A stretch of DNA of 64,000 bases from Histomonas meleagridis (taxonomy: Eukaryota; Parabasalia; Tritrichomonadida; Dientamoebidae), in the NCBI GenBank assembly GCA_020186115.1, contig WSYJ01000060.1:2976001-3040000 (forward strand). The letters run 5' to 3'. How positions within the stretch are numbered: the first letter of the stretch is position 1; each line of letters begins with the position of its first letter. Below the pieces are notes generated by a model, which ran no database searches, was not told the DNA's origin, and saw nothing but the letters and a program-made list of their open reading frames with translations. The translations under genes were made by a program, and so were the position numbers. This document shows, piece after piece, positions 1-8,700 of the stretch.

Positions 1-267
1 AGTCAGGATCATATAAAAATGTTATTCTAAAACAATTATCTTCTTTGATGTTCAAAATTTTGATCTCCCTTGCTTTAGGTGAAATTAGTTTAACAATTTG
101 TGGGTCATTGCTATGTATATTAAGTTTTTCTTTATAAATTGAGTATCTTGAAATTGATGAATAAGGAATCCAATATAACTGATTTGATTCTGATATGTAG
201 AGCGAACCTTTCATATGTCCTTTCACATTTGTTTCATCAAAAACAGGTTCTAGAACATATTTGCTCA
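1..267 (-). CDS. TFIIH p62/Tfb1-like PH-domain protein (partial, N-terminal 89 aa)
   Basis: An open frame runs from ATG at 267 on the minus strand to the left edge without a stop, so only the N-terminus is present. It starts MSKYVLEPVF, followed by GSLYISESNQLYW, a run ending ISPKAREIKIL and FRITFLYDPD. This order (hydrophobic strand, G-[SA]-LY, aromatic W-x-P, 'ISP.(A/G)k..I.L', then F..tF) resembles the N-terminal PH-like domain of the TFIIH subunit p62/Tfb1, which helps in transcription initiation and repair. The gene is divergent from the LRR gene, with 56 bp between ATGs. The coding call is good; the family call is from remembered pattern only, and another PH-like protein is possible. 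Confidence 0.55.
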
Positions 268-323
268 TTTTTAAGAGCACTCAAAATCTCAAAAGTGACA
301 GCGTATCGGCTTTCTCGTTATAT

Positions 324-2000
324 ATGAGCAGGACATTGTCTAGGAAAGTCCAACGTCCCCTCTATGAATTCCAAAGGACTGGACCAATAGCAAGACAACC
401 TGCAGGGCATAAACCAGATTTAACTTTGTCTATTCAAAAATCACATGCAAATGATAAAAATTCCAATGATATCAAACATATTACAAAAACAAAAAATGTC
501 AATACCCTTGATAACCTTTTCCTAATTTATATATTGGGATATTCAGAATTTGAAAAATGTACATCAATCAATGCATCAAGTCAAAATCTTAAAGCAATCG
601 ATTTAGAATCACTCAAATTATTAGTAAATTTGCAAACAGCGGATTTTAGTGATAATAATTTACCACTTGAACCATTTAGTATTCTTCCTTCATTAGAAGA
701 GCTTGATTTATCATGTAATTCTATTATCAAATTTGAATATCAATCGTGTATAGAAATATGCGGTGACAGTGAAGTTTGGAATTCTCTTTATACACTTAAT
801 TTATCATTTAATAATTTAGAATTAATTTCAATTAATGATTTACAAAAAATTCCTCATCTCACGAATCTCGATCTTTCTCATAATTCTATTTCATCTCTTC
901 CATCTAATCTTATTTACTTTAGTTCACTAACCACTTTAAATCTTACAAGTAATCTCCTTAATACAGATCAAACCTTTTTCTCTCTTTCCACAATTCCTTC
1001 ACTTCAAACACTTATTCTTGATGACAATGACATTTCTTATATCCCAATACTTCAAACAGGTTTCACGTCACTTTCAAAAATCTCATTAAAAAACAACAAA
1101 CTTGAAAATTCAGGTGATTTTATTTCATTAATTGATCTTGAACACATTAAAGAAGTTGATATTATAGGTAATCCTATTCTTCTTCGCCCTAAGCAACTCA
1201 ATGATGCACGTGAAGCTTTCACAGCATCAAACATTGATTTAATTTTTGAATCAACACTTGAGAAAAATAAACCATTGAATTTGCCTTTACGAACGGTTTC
1301 TTTTGACCCGTTAACTCTCCCGCGCTTTACCAAAGCTCACAAGCGCGCTCTGAATCGCAAAATTGTTGTACCTGAAGCTGGTAAACAAGCTCGTACATCA
1401 ACAACAGAAACTTATAGCCAACCAGATGATAATGTATTCATGACATCTGTTGGTGCTAAATCAGAAACAAGTGAAATTATTATTGAACCAACGCCTCTTC
1501 CAAACCCTAATGATACCAGTGAAGAAGAAATTAAAAACATTTGGAAAGAAATACCAGTTGTTAATTATGAAATGCGAAAAAAACTTGATGTTAAACATCG
1601 CCTTGAGTTTGTAACCGCATTTAACAAGCTTCAATTTCTTGTTAATCATCCTGACATGCGATTAATTCCAAAAGATTCCAAAGAATCCGAAACAAATTCC
1701 ACAGAAAATGAGTTTGAGATTTCGCAAGACTTAATACAAGGAAAACCAGAAACGAAAACGAAGAAAAACACGAAAGTATCAACACAACTTGAAGCCGATA
1801 CCGAATATACAAAAGAAGAGATCCAAAATATGTTACGTAGTATGGAGGAAAGATTGGAAATGGTCGAAAGGGATCTCAAAGCTGCAGATGAATCGGGTCA
1901 AATGGCCGTTGAAATTGCGTTTGAACAGAAGAATTTCACTCAATTGCATAAGCAATATGAAGCGATTCGATCCGAGCTAATTAACACGATAAATGGTTAA
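324..2000 (+). CDS. Leucine-rich repeat protein with C-terminal coiled coil
   Basis: The protein has 558 aa. The frame stays open upstream, but the first ATG is at 324 (MSRTLSRKVQ), 56 bp from the divergent p62-like ATG. Residues about 75-310 hold leucine-rich repeats of the L..L.LS.N.I type (for example LEELDLSCNSI, LTNLDLSHNSIS, LQTLILDDNDIS). A linker rich in charged and polar residues follows, and the last ~60 residues are a predicted coiled coil (EEIQNMLRSMEERLEMVERD). There is no signal peptide or membrane segment, so it is probably cytosolic or nuclear and acts as a protein-binding scaffold. An XRRA1-like relationship is possible but not shown. The stop is TAA followed by A (TAAA), matching the trichomonad polyadenylation signal. 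Confidence 0.9.
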   Translation: MSRTLSRKVQRPLYEFQRTGPIARQPAGHKPDLTLSIQKSHANDKNSNDIKHITKTKNVNTLDNLFLIYILGYSEFEKCTSINASSQNLKAIDLESLKLLVNLQTADFSDNNLPLEPFSILPSLEELDLSCNSIIKFEYQSCIEICGDSEVWNSLYTLNLSFNNLELISINDLQKIPHLTNLDLSHNSISSLPSNLIYFSSLTTLNLTSNLLNTDQTFFSLSTIPSLQTLILDDNDISYIPILQTGFTSLSKISLKNNKLENSGDFISLIDLEHIKEVDIIGNPILLRPKQLNDAREAFTASNIDLIFESTLEKNKPLNLPLRTVSFDPLTLPRFTKAHKRALNRKIVVPEAGKQARTSTTETYSQPDDNVFMTSVGAKSETSEIIIEPTPLPNPNDTSEEEIKNIWKEIPVVNYEMRKKLDVKHRLEFVTAFNKLQFLVNHPDMRLIPKDSKESETNSTENEFEISQDLIQGKPETKTKKNTKVSTQLEADTEYTKEEIQNMLRSMEERLEMVERDLKAADESGQMAVEIAFEQKNFTQLHKQYEAIRSELINTING

Positions 2001-2338
2001 ATTGTTTGTTTTTTTAATAAATATCGAATAAAAAATCTATTTTTTTCATCAAATGTAACAAAATTAATTGATTTTAAAGTCACTAATTTCGAAATTTTAT
2101 TGTATTGTTTCACGTTTTTTCGTATAATAAGTCATGAAATTAGATGATTTAAGAACATTGTTAAATTAAATGGATTCAATTATGTTTTAGTACAGTTTAG
2201 TTTCATGCAAAAACACCAAGAAAAAAAAACTTTATCTTTTATATTTTGAATGGCTTTATTCAATTTTTTAATGGGAAAGCTTTGTTAATTTAAACTTAAA
2301 GTATGAAATACATAATATTACTTTGAGATCATTTTTCA
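2001..2338. other. AT-rich intergenic spacer
   Basis: This spacer lies between the LRR gene and the downstream surface-protein gene. I see no ORF or RNA gene in it. It ends in an Inr-like element just before the next ATG. Confidence 0.6.
2329..2337 (+). promoter_or_regulatory. Inr-like element TCATTTTTC
   Basis: TCATTTTTC ends 1 nt before ATG 2339. Trichomonas vaginalis initiators have the form TCAYTWYTCATTA and lie a few to about 20 nt upstream of the ATG. The match is visible; the function is inferred. Confidence 0.5.
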
Positions 2339-3412
2339 ATGTTTCTTCTTTTGATTGGAATGTCCTTATGTGGCGAATTATTAACCCTTTATTATAACAT
2401 TGATAAAGACAATGTAAAAAGGAACCTCAAAGTTAAGTATGCAGAAGGTGATGAATATGGGAAACAACTGGATGAAGACCTTAGATCAAATTTTAAACAC
2501 AAATATGTTTTCAAAGAAACAAAAAACAAAACTATAATTCTTGCAAATGAAATTGGAAAAAATCCAATTGTTGAAGTACAAATTGAAAAATATGATAAAA
2601 TATTTGATATAAGAAATATTAGCGAACCAAAAAGATTTATTTATTTCAATTCAGGTAGAAATGAGATCTCAATTATTACTGATAATGAAACCAATTTAAC
2701 AAACTCAATTTCGTTACTATTAGTTCAAGGTAAAATAAAGTTTCTTCAAAAATTATACGTAGATACACTTATTTTATCAAAAGATACATATGTTAATGAG
2801 AATTATCAAGCTAACAATTTAGTTGCAACAAACATTGATGTTCTTAAAAAGGCAAATGCAACAAACAAAATACTTTATACATCTATAGAAAAATCAATCA
2901 TTTTCGAAGAAGATAAAATTAAAATTGACTCAAAAACAGAAATTCCACAAAATATTTCTTTAATGTTCACACCTTATAATTCAGAATCTATGAAAATAGA
3001 AATGATACTTCCGTCTAATGTTAAAAAGCCTATGCCATTAAATATATACTTCGAATCACCACATTTAATGTTTTTACATTTGGCTTATCATAAATTTTAT
3101 GACGTGATCATATATAATTATAATTCTTATAGAAGAAATGCAACAATTAGTTTTGATTTTATTGGAAATTGGAGTGCTGTAAAGGATTATACATTTCATT
3201 TTTATATTAACGATCATAATCTTAAATATGTAAACTTATCAAGTATTCCAAGTAATATAAAATGTGTAACTTCTAATTGGTTACGTCTCAAAGAAAACCC
3301 TAAAACAAAAAAAGATTCAAACAAGTTTTTGATCATTATCATAATATCAAGTACCGTTTTTATAATTGCATCAATAATAGTATGCATAATTGTAATGTTG
3401 CAAAAAGATTAA
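2339..3412 (+). CDS. Single-pass surface membrane protein (family shared with 21273-22369)
   Basis: The protein has 357 aa, with a hydrophobic N-terminus (MFLLLIGMSLCG) fitting a short signal peptide. A long polar ectodomain has many N-x-[ST] sequons, and a C-terminal membrane span at about residues 328-353 (FLIIIIISSTVFIIA...) is followed by a tiny cytosolic tail ending QKD. This indicates a type I plasma-membrane protein of unknown function. Its ectodomain aligns with the broken gene at 21273-22369: for example MILPSNV matches MILPDNV, and RRNATISFDFIGNW matches ERNATLGFNFVVNW. It therefore belongs to a multicopy family. The stop is embedded in TAAATTT. Confidence 0.85.
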   Translation: MFLLLIGMSLCGELLTLYYNIDKDNVKRNLKVKYAEGDEYGKQLDEDLRSNFKHKYVFKETKNKTIILANEIGKNPIVEVQIEKYDKIFDIRNISEPKRFIYFNSGRNEISIITDNETNLTNSISLLLVQGKIKFLQKLYVDTLILSKDTYVNENYQANNLVATNIDVLKKANATNKILYTSIEKSIIFEEDKIKIDSKTEIPQNISLMFTPYNSESMKIEMILPSNVKKPMPLNIYFESPHLMFLHLAYHKFYDVIIYNYNSYRRNATISFDFIGNWSAVKDYTFHFYINDHNLKYVNLSSIPSNIKCVTSNWLRLKENPKTKKDSNKFLIIIIISSTVFIIASIIVCIIVMLQKD

Positions 3413-3930
3413 ATTTAAGATCATAAACATCTTTAACTCTATTTTTCTATTTTTAAATCTAGTGAAAGCGTTTATTTTTTTATTTATGATTAAATTTATA
3501 TTAAGTTTTAAGAATGAATTTTTTTTTGATCTGAATAAGAATGATTAAGATTTTATAATAATTAATGAAACAAATATCCTATAAAAAATACGTAAACGCA
3601 GAATTACTTCTTGAAGTTATACCACTCATTATTGACTTTATAATAATTTGTTTACAAGCTAAGTAGCCAAAATAAAACATCTATGGAAATTCATATTGTC
3701 AATATTAGATGTTCAAAGATTTGTAATCAAAATTTTTAACACAAAGAAAAAGAAATCAAATAATACATATTTTCATATGTAAAATAGTTCAAATAATTTT
3801 GAAATGTGTTTTGAACCCGGCACGGTACTTAACGGCTGCTATAACTTTTTCAATATGGAAGTGCGGTTGATTAAAATTTTCAACGATCAATAATTGAATC
3901 TGTTGTAATCGTTTTCTTGTCATTTGACAA
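3413..3930. other. Intergenic spacer with putative promoter sequence
   Basis: I see no ORF of note. The last ~120 bp are less AT-rich (around 3815-3860) and contain TTAACGGC and CAACGATC, similar to Myb-type trichomonad promoter elements, upstream of the Cys-rich gene. Confidence 0.45.
3920..3926 (+). promoter_or_regulatory. Inr-like element TCATTTG
   Basis: TCATTTG lies 4 nt before ATG 3931, the same spacing class as at neighbouring genes. Its function as transcription start is inferred. Confidence 0.4.
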
Positions 3931-5253
3931 ATGATTTTCCTCTTCATCCTTGCTTCGAAGGTCGCTAGCTATTGCGAAGACTGCGAACCATGCAAGAAAG
4001 GAGAATACTGGCCGCCAGATTCTACACACCATTGCGTCAAATGTCCAAAAGGTACATACAGTAATATCCGAGAGTCAAGATCATGCACTGCATGCCCTCA
4101 AGGATACTATGCTGATGAAGAAGGTTCCAAAGCATGCAAGCCTTGCCCTCAAGGCTATTATTCCAATTCAACTTCAGCAACTTCATTCGAAACTTGCATC
4201 AAATGCCCATATGGAACCACCAGCGAAAAATCCGAAGGTTCCACCAAATGCATTTCATGCAACCCAGGTGAGTACTTTGATGAAAATGGTAAATGTCAAT
4301 CATGCCCAGCAGGCACATATTCAACTGTAGCCGGAACTTCAATTGAATCTTGTCAACCATGCCCAACAGGTACATATAGTTCTAGCGCCGGATCCACCAA
4401 ATGCACCAAATGTCAAGATGGATATTATTCATCAACAGCTGGTTCAACCAAATGTACCGCCTGTCCTGGTGGTTACTATTCCAACTCCAGTGACCCAAGC
4501 TCATATTCTACATGCTTACCATGTCCAGTTGGTTATACAGGATTATCATACACAGGTTCAACACGTTGTTCACCATGTGCAGCAGGTACATACGCTGATG
4601 AACCAGGTCTTGATGAATGTAAGCGATGCCCACAAGCAACATATTCCGATAAAGGCGCATCTCAATGCACATTATGTCCAGCAGGTACATCAAGTGGAGG
4701 TTCTTCATTGTGTACACGATGCCCAGCAGGAAAATATGCACCTGTTCCAGGAAGTTTATGTGAGTCATGTCCAACATTTACATATTCGAATACATCAGAT
4801 ATGGATTCATTCATAGAATGCAAACGTTGTCCAAAAGGTTCAGCACCAAAGAGCCAAACAGGTGCTACTGGTTGTGAATGGTGTCGTCCTGGATATTATG
4901 TTAATTACCAAATGGCTACTTGCAGACCATGTGAACCCGGTAATTATTCAGATGAAGTCGGTTCAGAAGTCTGCAAACGTTGTCCAAAAGGTACATTCAC
5001 CAAATATTCAGCTTCTTCAAGTTGCGAAGTTTGTCCCGCTGGTTATTATTCCGACAAAGAAGGTTCAAAACAATGTGAGGCATGTCCTGCTGGTACTTAT
5101 GGTATTTCGAATGGCGCTGATTCAGAAAACTTATGTTATAATTGTCCATGTGGTACATATTCTGCAAAAGGTTCAAGTCAATGCACACCTTGTGAACCTG
5201 GTTACTTCCCTAACAAGGAACAAACAAGATGCGAAAAGATTGAAGATGATTAA
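3931..5253 (+). CDS. Secreted cysteine-rich protein with GCC2/GCC3-type repeats
   Basis: The protein has 440 aa. The N-terminus MIFLFILASKVASYC is a signal peptide with cleavage likely near residue 14. The rest is a string of about 15 Cys-rich modules of the form C..CP.G.Y(s/a)...G...C..CP, matching the GCC2/GCC3 (ephrin-receptor-like/TNFR-like) fold. I see no C-terminal membrane span or GPI-like tail; it ends CEKIEDD, so it is probably secreted or lumenal. Long ORFs in the other frames and on the opposite strand are shadows of the repeat. A role in adhesion or extracellular matrix is only a guess. Confidence 0.88.
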   Translation: MIFLFILASKVASYCEDCEPCKKGEYWPPDSTHHCVKCPKGTYSNIRESRSCTACPQGYYADEEGSKACKPCPQGYYSNSTSATSFETCIKCPYGTTSEKSEGSTKCISCNPGEYFDENGKCQSCPAGTYSTVAGTSIESCQPCPTGTYSSSAGSTKCTKCQDGYYSSTAGSTKCTACPGGYYSNSSDPSSYSTCLPCPVGYTGLSYTGSTRCSPCAAGTYADEPGLDECKRCPQATYSDKGASQCTLCPAGTSSGGSSLCTRCPAGKYAPVPGSLCESCPTFTYSNTSDMDSFIECKRCPKGSAPKSQTGATGCEWCRPGYYVNYQMATCRPCEPGNYSDEVGSEVCKRCPKGTFTKYSASSSCEVCPAGYYSDKEGSKQCEACPAGTYGISNGADSENLCYNCPCGTYSAKGSSQCTPCEPGYFPNKEQTRCEKIEDD

Positions 5254-5422
5254 ATGAAACAATAAATAAAATTAATTAAGTTTGATGCGATTTTGATTGA
5301 TTGGTCACTTCACCTACAATAAAATTTAAACGGTCGAAATTTAATTTGAATCGATTTTTGAACGAAAAATATTACAACGGCCATTCAAAAAGTTTTCGAT
5401 TTTTGAGAGCGTTAACAACACT

Positions 5423-5430
5423 TCACTTTT
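5423..5430 (+). promoter_or_regulatory. Inr-like element TCACTTTT
   Basis: TCACTTTT lies 4 nt before the EF-hand ATG at 5435. About 100 bp upstream, at 5327-5336, is TTTAAACGGTC, a Myb-like AACGGT motif. Both are visible matches to trichomonad promoter patterns; use is inferred. Confidence 0.5.
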
Positions 5431-5434
5431 GGAA

Positions 5435-5956
5435 ATGGCGAATCAATACAATTTCCAAGTACAAATGGTTCAACCAATCGAACAACAATACTACAACGAC
5501 ACTAGAGAAGCATTTAATCTATTTGATCAGGATCATAGTGGATATCTCGATAAAAAAGAATTCGAAGCATTTTTAAAAGCTGCAGGTAAGAAAGAACATG
5601 CAAAATACTTATATAAAATTGTCGATTCAAATCATGATGGCAAAATTTCATTTGATGAATTTTGGGCATTTATGCAAACAATGATACAAATTCAGTTACA
5701 CCGTGATTTATCAGGATATCTAAGAATGATATTTGATGCATGCGATCATGGTAAAGGTAGAGGACGAGATGGAAGGGAAATTAAAAAGGGTTATCTTACT
5801 CGAAAAGAATTTTTCAAATTCCTCGAGATAACTACTGCCAAAAAACACAACTTTTTAGATAACTTCTTAAACTCACTAAGATTCGATAGGAACGGCGATG
5901 GAAAAATTACTTTCGAAGAAATAATGACTCAATGCCGTTTTAACTTAGGTCTTTAA
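5435..5956 (+). CDS. EF-hand calcium-binding protein
   Basis: The protein has 173 aa starting MANQYNFQVQ. An upstream in-frame TTG at 5429 is not a credible start. Four EF-hands can be seen. Loop 1 is DQDHSGYLDKKE and loop 2 is DSNHDGKISFDE, both canonical. A third (about residues 95-125, starting FDACDHGKGRGR) carries an insertion in the loop and probably does not bind calcium canonically. Loop 4, DRNGDGKITFEE, is canonical. It is a soluble calmodulin/calcineurin-B-sized Ca2+ sensor; the partner is unknown. The stop is TAA followed by AA. Confidence 0.92.
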   Translation: MANQYNFQVQMVQPIEQQYYNDTREAFNLFDQDHSGYLDKKEFEAFLKAAGKKEHAKYLYKIVDSNHDGKISFDEFWAFMQTMIQIQLHRDLSGYLRMIFDACDHGKGRGRDGREIKKGYLTRKEFFKFLEITTAKKHNFLDNFLNSLRFDRNGDGKITFEEIMTQCRFNLGL

Positions 5957-6310
5957 AATCATGATTTTCGAGCATTATCATCAGCAAAATAAAAATATTA
6001 TTTGCCTTTGATTTTTTTGTCATATATTAATAAATAATTTTTCACAATCAAAACTTTATCCGAGTGGAATTTCGCCATCTTTTTTTATTTATATATAACA
6101 CATTAATATCCTTCATCTATTATCAAACATTTTCATTGTGTTCAGTTGTTTTATCAAAGATATGAAGCACCATTCAATTTTTATATAAAAGAGATTTCGC
6201 TTTATTGGAACCAACGAATTAATACTATTTTCAACACTAAACTTTATTTAAAAGATCTTTCCCATCAAAAAAAAAAATATTGGATTTAGAGAAAATTTAC
6301 AAAAGAAATA
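5957..6310. other. Convergent intergenic spacer
   Basis: This is the shared 3' region between the EF-hand gene (+) and the phosphatase gene (-). It is AT-rich, and I see nothing gene-like. Confidence 0.6.
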
Positions 6311-7024
6311 TTATGTAAAGATATCATTGTACCTATTCTTTTTTTCTTTTTTATGCCCATATTCATTTATGACTTTTCGGACATCTGGAGCTTTTAGACA
6401 TAAATCAAGAATTGGAGGAAGCCAATCAATTAAAGCAGTGTCGTTCGGAGAACCAAACCATTTAGGGATGCGAATAGTATTGTTTGGGAAGTAACTTTTT
6501 GCAGATCTATTATCATCGATCAAAATTAAATTTTGCTTTTTACGATTGAAAATACTTAAGTCTTTTTTAACACCTGCTGATTGAATCTCGCAAGAATCTC
6601 TAAACAACCTGTGATCATAATCAACAAATGGACATATTTTATCAAGGATTGGATTTGCATAATTTTTTTCTCCATATGTAAAAACAAAAATTTCAAACTG
6701 CTCTTTCAACTTAGAGAGAAAATTATCGAGTCCCGGTCTTTTGAAGACATAAAAATCTCCAAAAGTAAAATAATCAATTTTTGGATGAGGTTGAATATTA
6801 CAACAATGAATAAGAGTTTCATCTAGATCAAGTACAATGGTTTTTTTACCTTCGACAATGGGTGGAGGTTCATAAAATTCAACATCTTCCATTTTCCATG
6901 CATGGAGAATTGATGAAAAAGTCCATCTTTTTTTTGTCCTTAGTTTAACTTTAGGTGGTGGTGACTTAAATACTTCCAGAAAGTTTTGGGAAAGCTGGCG
7001 CTCTGTGAAGCATTGGTACTCCAT
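6311..7024 (-). CDS. FCP1/SCP-type (NIF) HAD phosphatase
   Basis: The protein has 237 aa starting MEYQCFTERQ. The HAD-family catalytic motif DLDETL (DxDxT) lies near residue 67, followed by FVFTYGEKNYA (motif II Thr), KKDLSIFN (motif III Lys) and LILIDDN (motif IV acidic pair). This is the layout of small C-terminal-domain phosphatases (SCP/CTDSP, Dullard) that dephosphorylate Ser/Thr, including RNA polymerase II CTD. The basic N-terminus has no membrane span. The substrate cannot be told from sequence. Confidence 0.9.
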   Translation of the reverse strand: MEYQCFTERQLSQNFLEVFKSPPPKVKLRTKKRWTFSSILHAWKMEDVEFYEPPPIVEGKKTIVLDLDETLIHCCNIQPHPKIDYFTFGDFYVFKRPGLDNFLSKLKEQFEIFVFTYGEKNYANPILDKICPFVDYDHRLFRDSCEIQSAGVKKDLSIFNRKKQNLILIDDNRSAKSYFPNNTIRIPKWFGSPNDTALIDWLPPILDLCLKAPDVRKVINEYGHKKEKKNRYNDIFT

Positions 7025-7404
7025 TTTTTGAGACTAAGAAATTCAGTTGCTTTGAAATTTGTAATTCACAAAACTAAAAATATTTTTTTAATTAAAGAAT
7101 AATTACAAAAAATTTTAATCACACTTTGGGGGAAAAAAGAAAAGATAAAAAAGAATTTATTAAAGAATTCAACAAATCAAAAGATTAAAGAGAAATTGTT
7201 AGCCGATGAAGAAAAGGGTCGTAACGTCCATTTTACAACGGCAGATAATTATCTGATAATTGAAATTTGAATTGGCGAAATGTAAATCATTCAAAATGAG
7301 GCTTTGTTCGTCTTCTCCTTTTTGCTCCGGTATTTTTTGTGGTAGAACTCATATTAGTATTGTTTTTGAAGTGAGAACATTCAGTAATTTTGGAAATAAG
7401 TTCT
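7025..7404. other. Intergenic spacer
   Basis: This region lies between the phosphatase promoter side and the 3' end of the PAC3-like gene. No convincing ORF. A GATGAAGA...ATCTGA arrangement near 7205-7257 was considered as a snoRNA and rejected. Confidence 0.5.
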
Positions 7405-7788
7405 TCATAGAACTAATGAATAATCTGGATAATTCAAAATATTAGAATTTCCTTCAAATATACGCTTTTTCGGAACACAAAGCATTAGTATTAGTTTTTT
7501 AGGTTCCCCATTTGTGGATTCAATTTGGAATGCTCTTAGAATTAGATCACGATCAGAGAAAACAACAGCATCCAAGTTATTGTGTAACATTGAAACAGCT
7601 AGAGTTGGTAAAAAAGAACCTTCACCAAGTATAGCTATCGGTGAAGAAAATGTGAATACCATTGATTTATCAGAAGGCAAAAAGCCCAAAATTTTTAAAG
7701 GACCTGAAATACCTTTCACAACTATCACAGTTTTTAGTGAACCGAATGAAATGCTCACATTTTTATGTTGTGTTTGTTCCCCAAACAT
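7405..7788 (-). CDS. Proteasome assembly chaperone 3-like protein
   Basis: The protein has 127 aa starting MFGEQTQHKN. A competing plus-strand ORF covers much of the same DNA, but the minus frame has an ATG next to a divergent promoter and a PAC3-like order of strands: a hydrophobic VIVVKGISGPLKIL, then AILGEGSFLPTLAVSML, then DAVVFSDRDLILRAF. In PAC3/PSMG3 a central strand-turn followed by 'LLG.deplihv.a..l..fvs' and a short length (~122 aa) are typical. PAC3 works with PAC4 (or PAC1-PAC2) in assembling 20S alpha rings. The family call is from pattern memory; coding status is likely but not certain. Confidence 0.5.
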   Translation of the reverse strand: MFGEQTQHKNVSISFGSLKTVIVVKGISGPLKILGFLPSDKSMVFTFSSPIAILGEGSFLPTLAVSMLHNNLDAVVFSDRDLILRAFQIESTNGEPKKLILMLCVPKKRIFEGNSNILNYPDYSLVL

Positions 7789-7854
7789 TGGCGTGGCAAA
7801 ACCGCCGAATTATTTTGTGGAATATCGTACAATTAACGGTTATGACATTTATTG
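7789..7854. promoter_or_regulatory. Bidirectional promoter with TAACGGTT element
   Basis: The region has 66 bp between the ATG of the PAC3-like gene (-) and that of the Rab (+). It holds TAACGGTT at 7834-7841, an AACGG Myb-site core that recurs in other upstream regions of this window. Confidence 0.5.
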
Positions 7855-8469
7855 ATGAATACAAAGAGGTACGAACAATCTGTAAAAACGGTAATCGTTG
7901 GCGATTCTGGCGTTGGAAAAACTTGTATTCTCTCTCGCTTCGTTAGAGATGTTTTTGAGACAGATACCTCATCTACACTCGGCGTTGAATTTATGTCAAA
8001 AGTTATCGAAACAAAAAAGCGTAAAATTGAATTACAGTTATGGGATACTGCAGGACAAGAATTATTCAGATCAGTAACCAAAGCTTATTATCGTGGTTCA
8101 ATTGGCGCGTTTATTGTTTTTGATCTTACAAAAAAGGAATCTTTCAATAATGTCCAACGTTGGTTAGCAGACGTAAAATCAACTGCAAGGCCAGATGTTG
8201 TTTGCGTTCTTGTTGGCAATAAAAGTGATTTAGTTAATGAACGTGATGTCACTTCTCAAGAGGCAGAACAATTTGCAAGCGAAAATAATATCCAATATTT
8301 CGAGACATCTGCTAAGACAGGTGATAACGTTGAGAAAGCAATGCTTTCTTGTCTCGACTCGATCGAAAAATTGATTGATGAAGGGAAACTTGATGGATCA
8401 ATGGGTAATGACCCAATTGAGTTCAGTGAAGAAAATCCTGCTGAGCAAACAAAAAAGCCTTGCTGTTAA
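7855..8469 (+). CDS. Rab-family small GTPase (Rab2/4/14-like)
   Basis: The protein has 204 aa. An in-frame TTG precedes ATG 7855 (MNTKRYEQSV), which is the better start. G motifs: GDSGVGKT (P-loop), T of switch I in TSSTLGVEF, WDTAGQE (switch II), GNKSDL (NKxD) and ETSAK (SAK). The C-terminus KKPCC carries a double-Cys geranylgeranylation signal. The FRSVTKAYYRGSIGAFIVFD region is typical of the Rab2/4/14 group, acting at Golgi/endosome membranes. The stop is TAA followed by AA. Confidence 0.93.
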   Translation: MNTKRYEQSVKTVIVGDSGVGKTCILSRFVRDVFETDTSSTLGVEFMSKVIETKKRKIELQLWDTAGQELFRSVTKAYYRGSIGAFIVFDLTKKESFNNVQRWLADVKSTARPDVVCVLVGNKSDLVNERDVTSQEAEQFASENNIQYFETSAKTGDNVEKAMLSCLDSIEKLIDEGKLDGSMGNDPIEFSEENPAEQTKKPCC

Positions 8470-8700
8470 ACCAATAAAATTCCTAAACATTTCTATTTCA
8501 AACGATACATTTTTGAATGCTTTTCGATCGAAATGTTCAGAATTATCCATCGCTCATCTTTCAAATTTCAATCGTTTCACATCAAAGAATTTTTACTTTT
8601 TTTTCTTTTTCTTCATAAAAATTTTCTTTCTTCTTTTTTAAGCGAATAAAAATGTGAAATGATAAAATAAATTCGACAAAAAAATTTAAATAAAAGTATA

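Noticed and set aside
3815-3850. TGAACCCGGCAC as a reverse tRNA B-box
   Set aside because: No A-box or cloverleaf can be formed around it. No tRNA was recognised in the window.
4343-5188. Several long ORFs overlapping the Cys-rich gene
   Set aside because: Shadows caused by the repetitive codon pattern of the Cys-rich modules.
7200-7260. C/D-box snoRNA-like CGATGAAG ... ATCTGA
   Set aside because: The C box is imperfect and no convincing terminal stem is visible.
7514-7855. 113-aa plus-strand ORF opposite the PAC3-like gene
   Set aside because: It would run into the Rab start with no promoter of its own and its sequence shows no fold pattern; the minus frame is more plausible.
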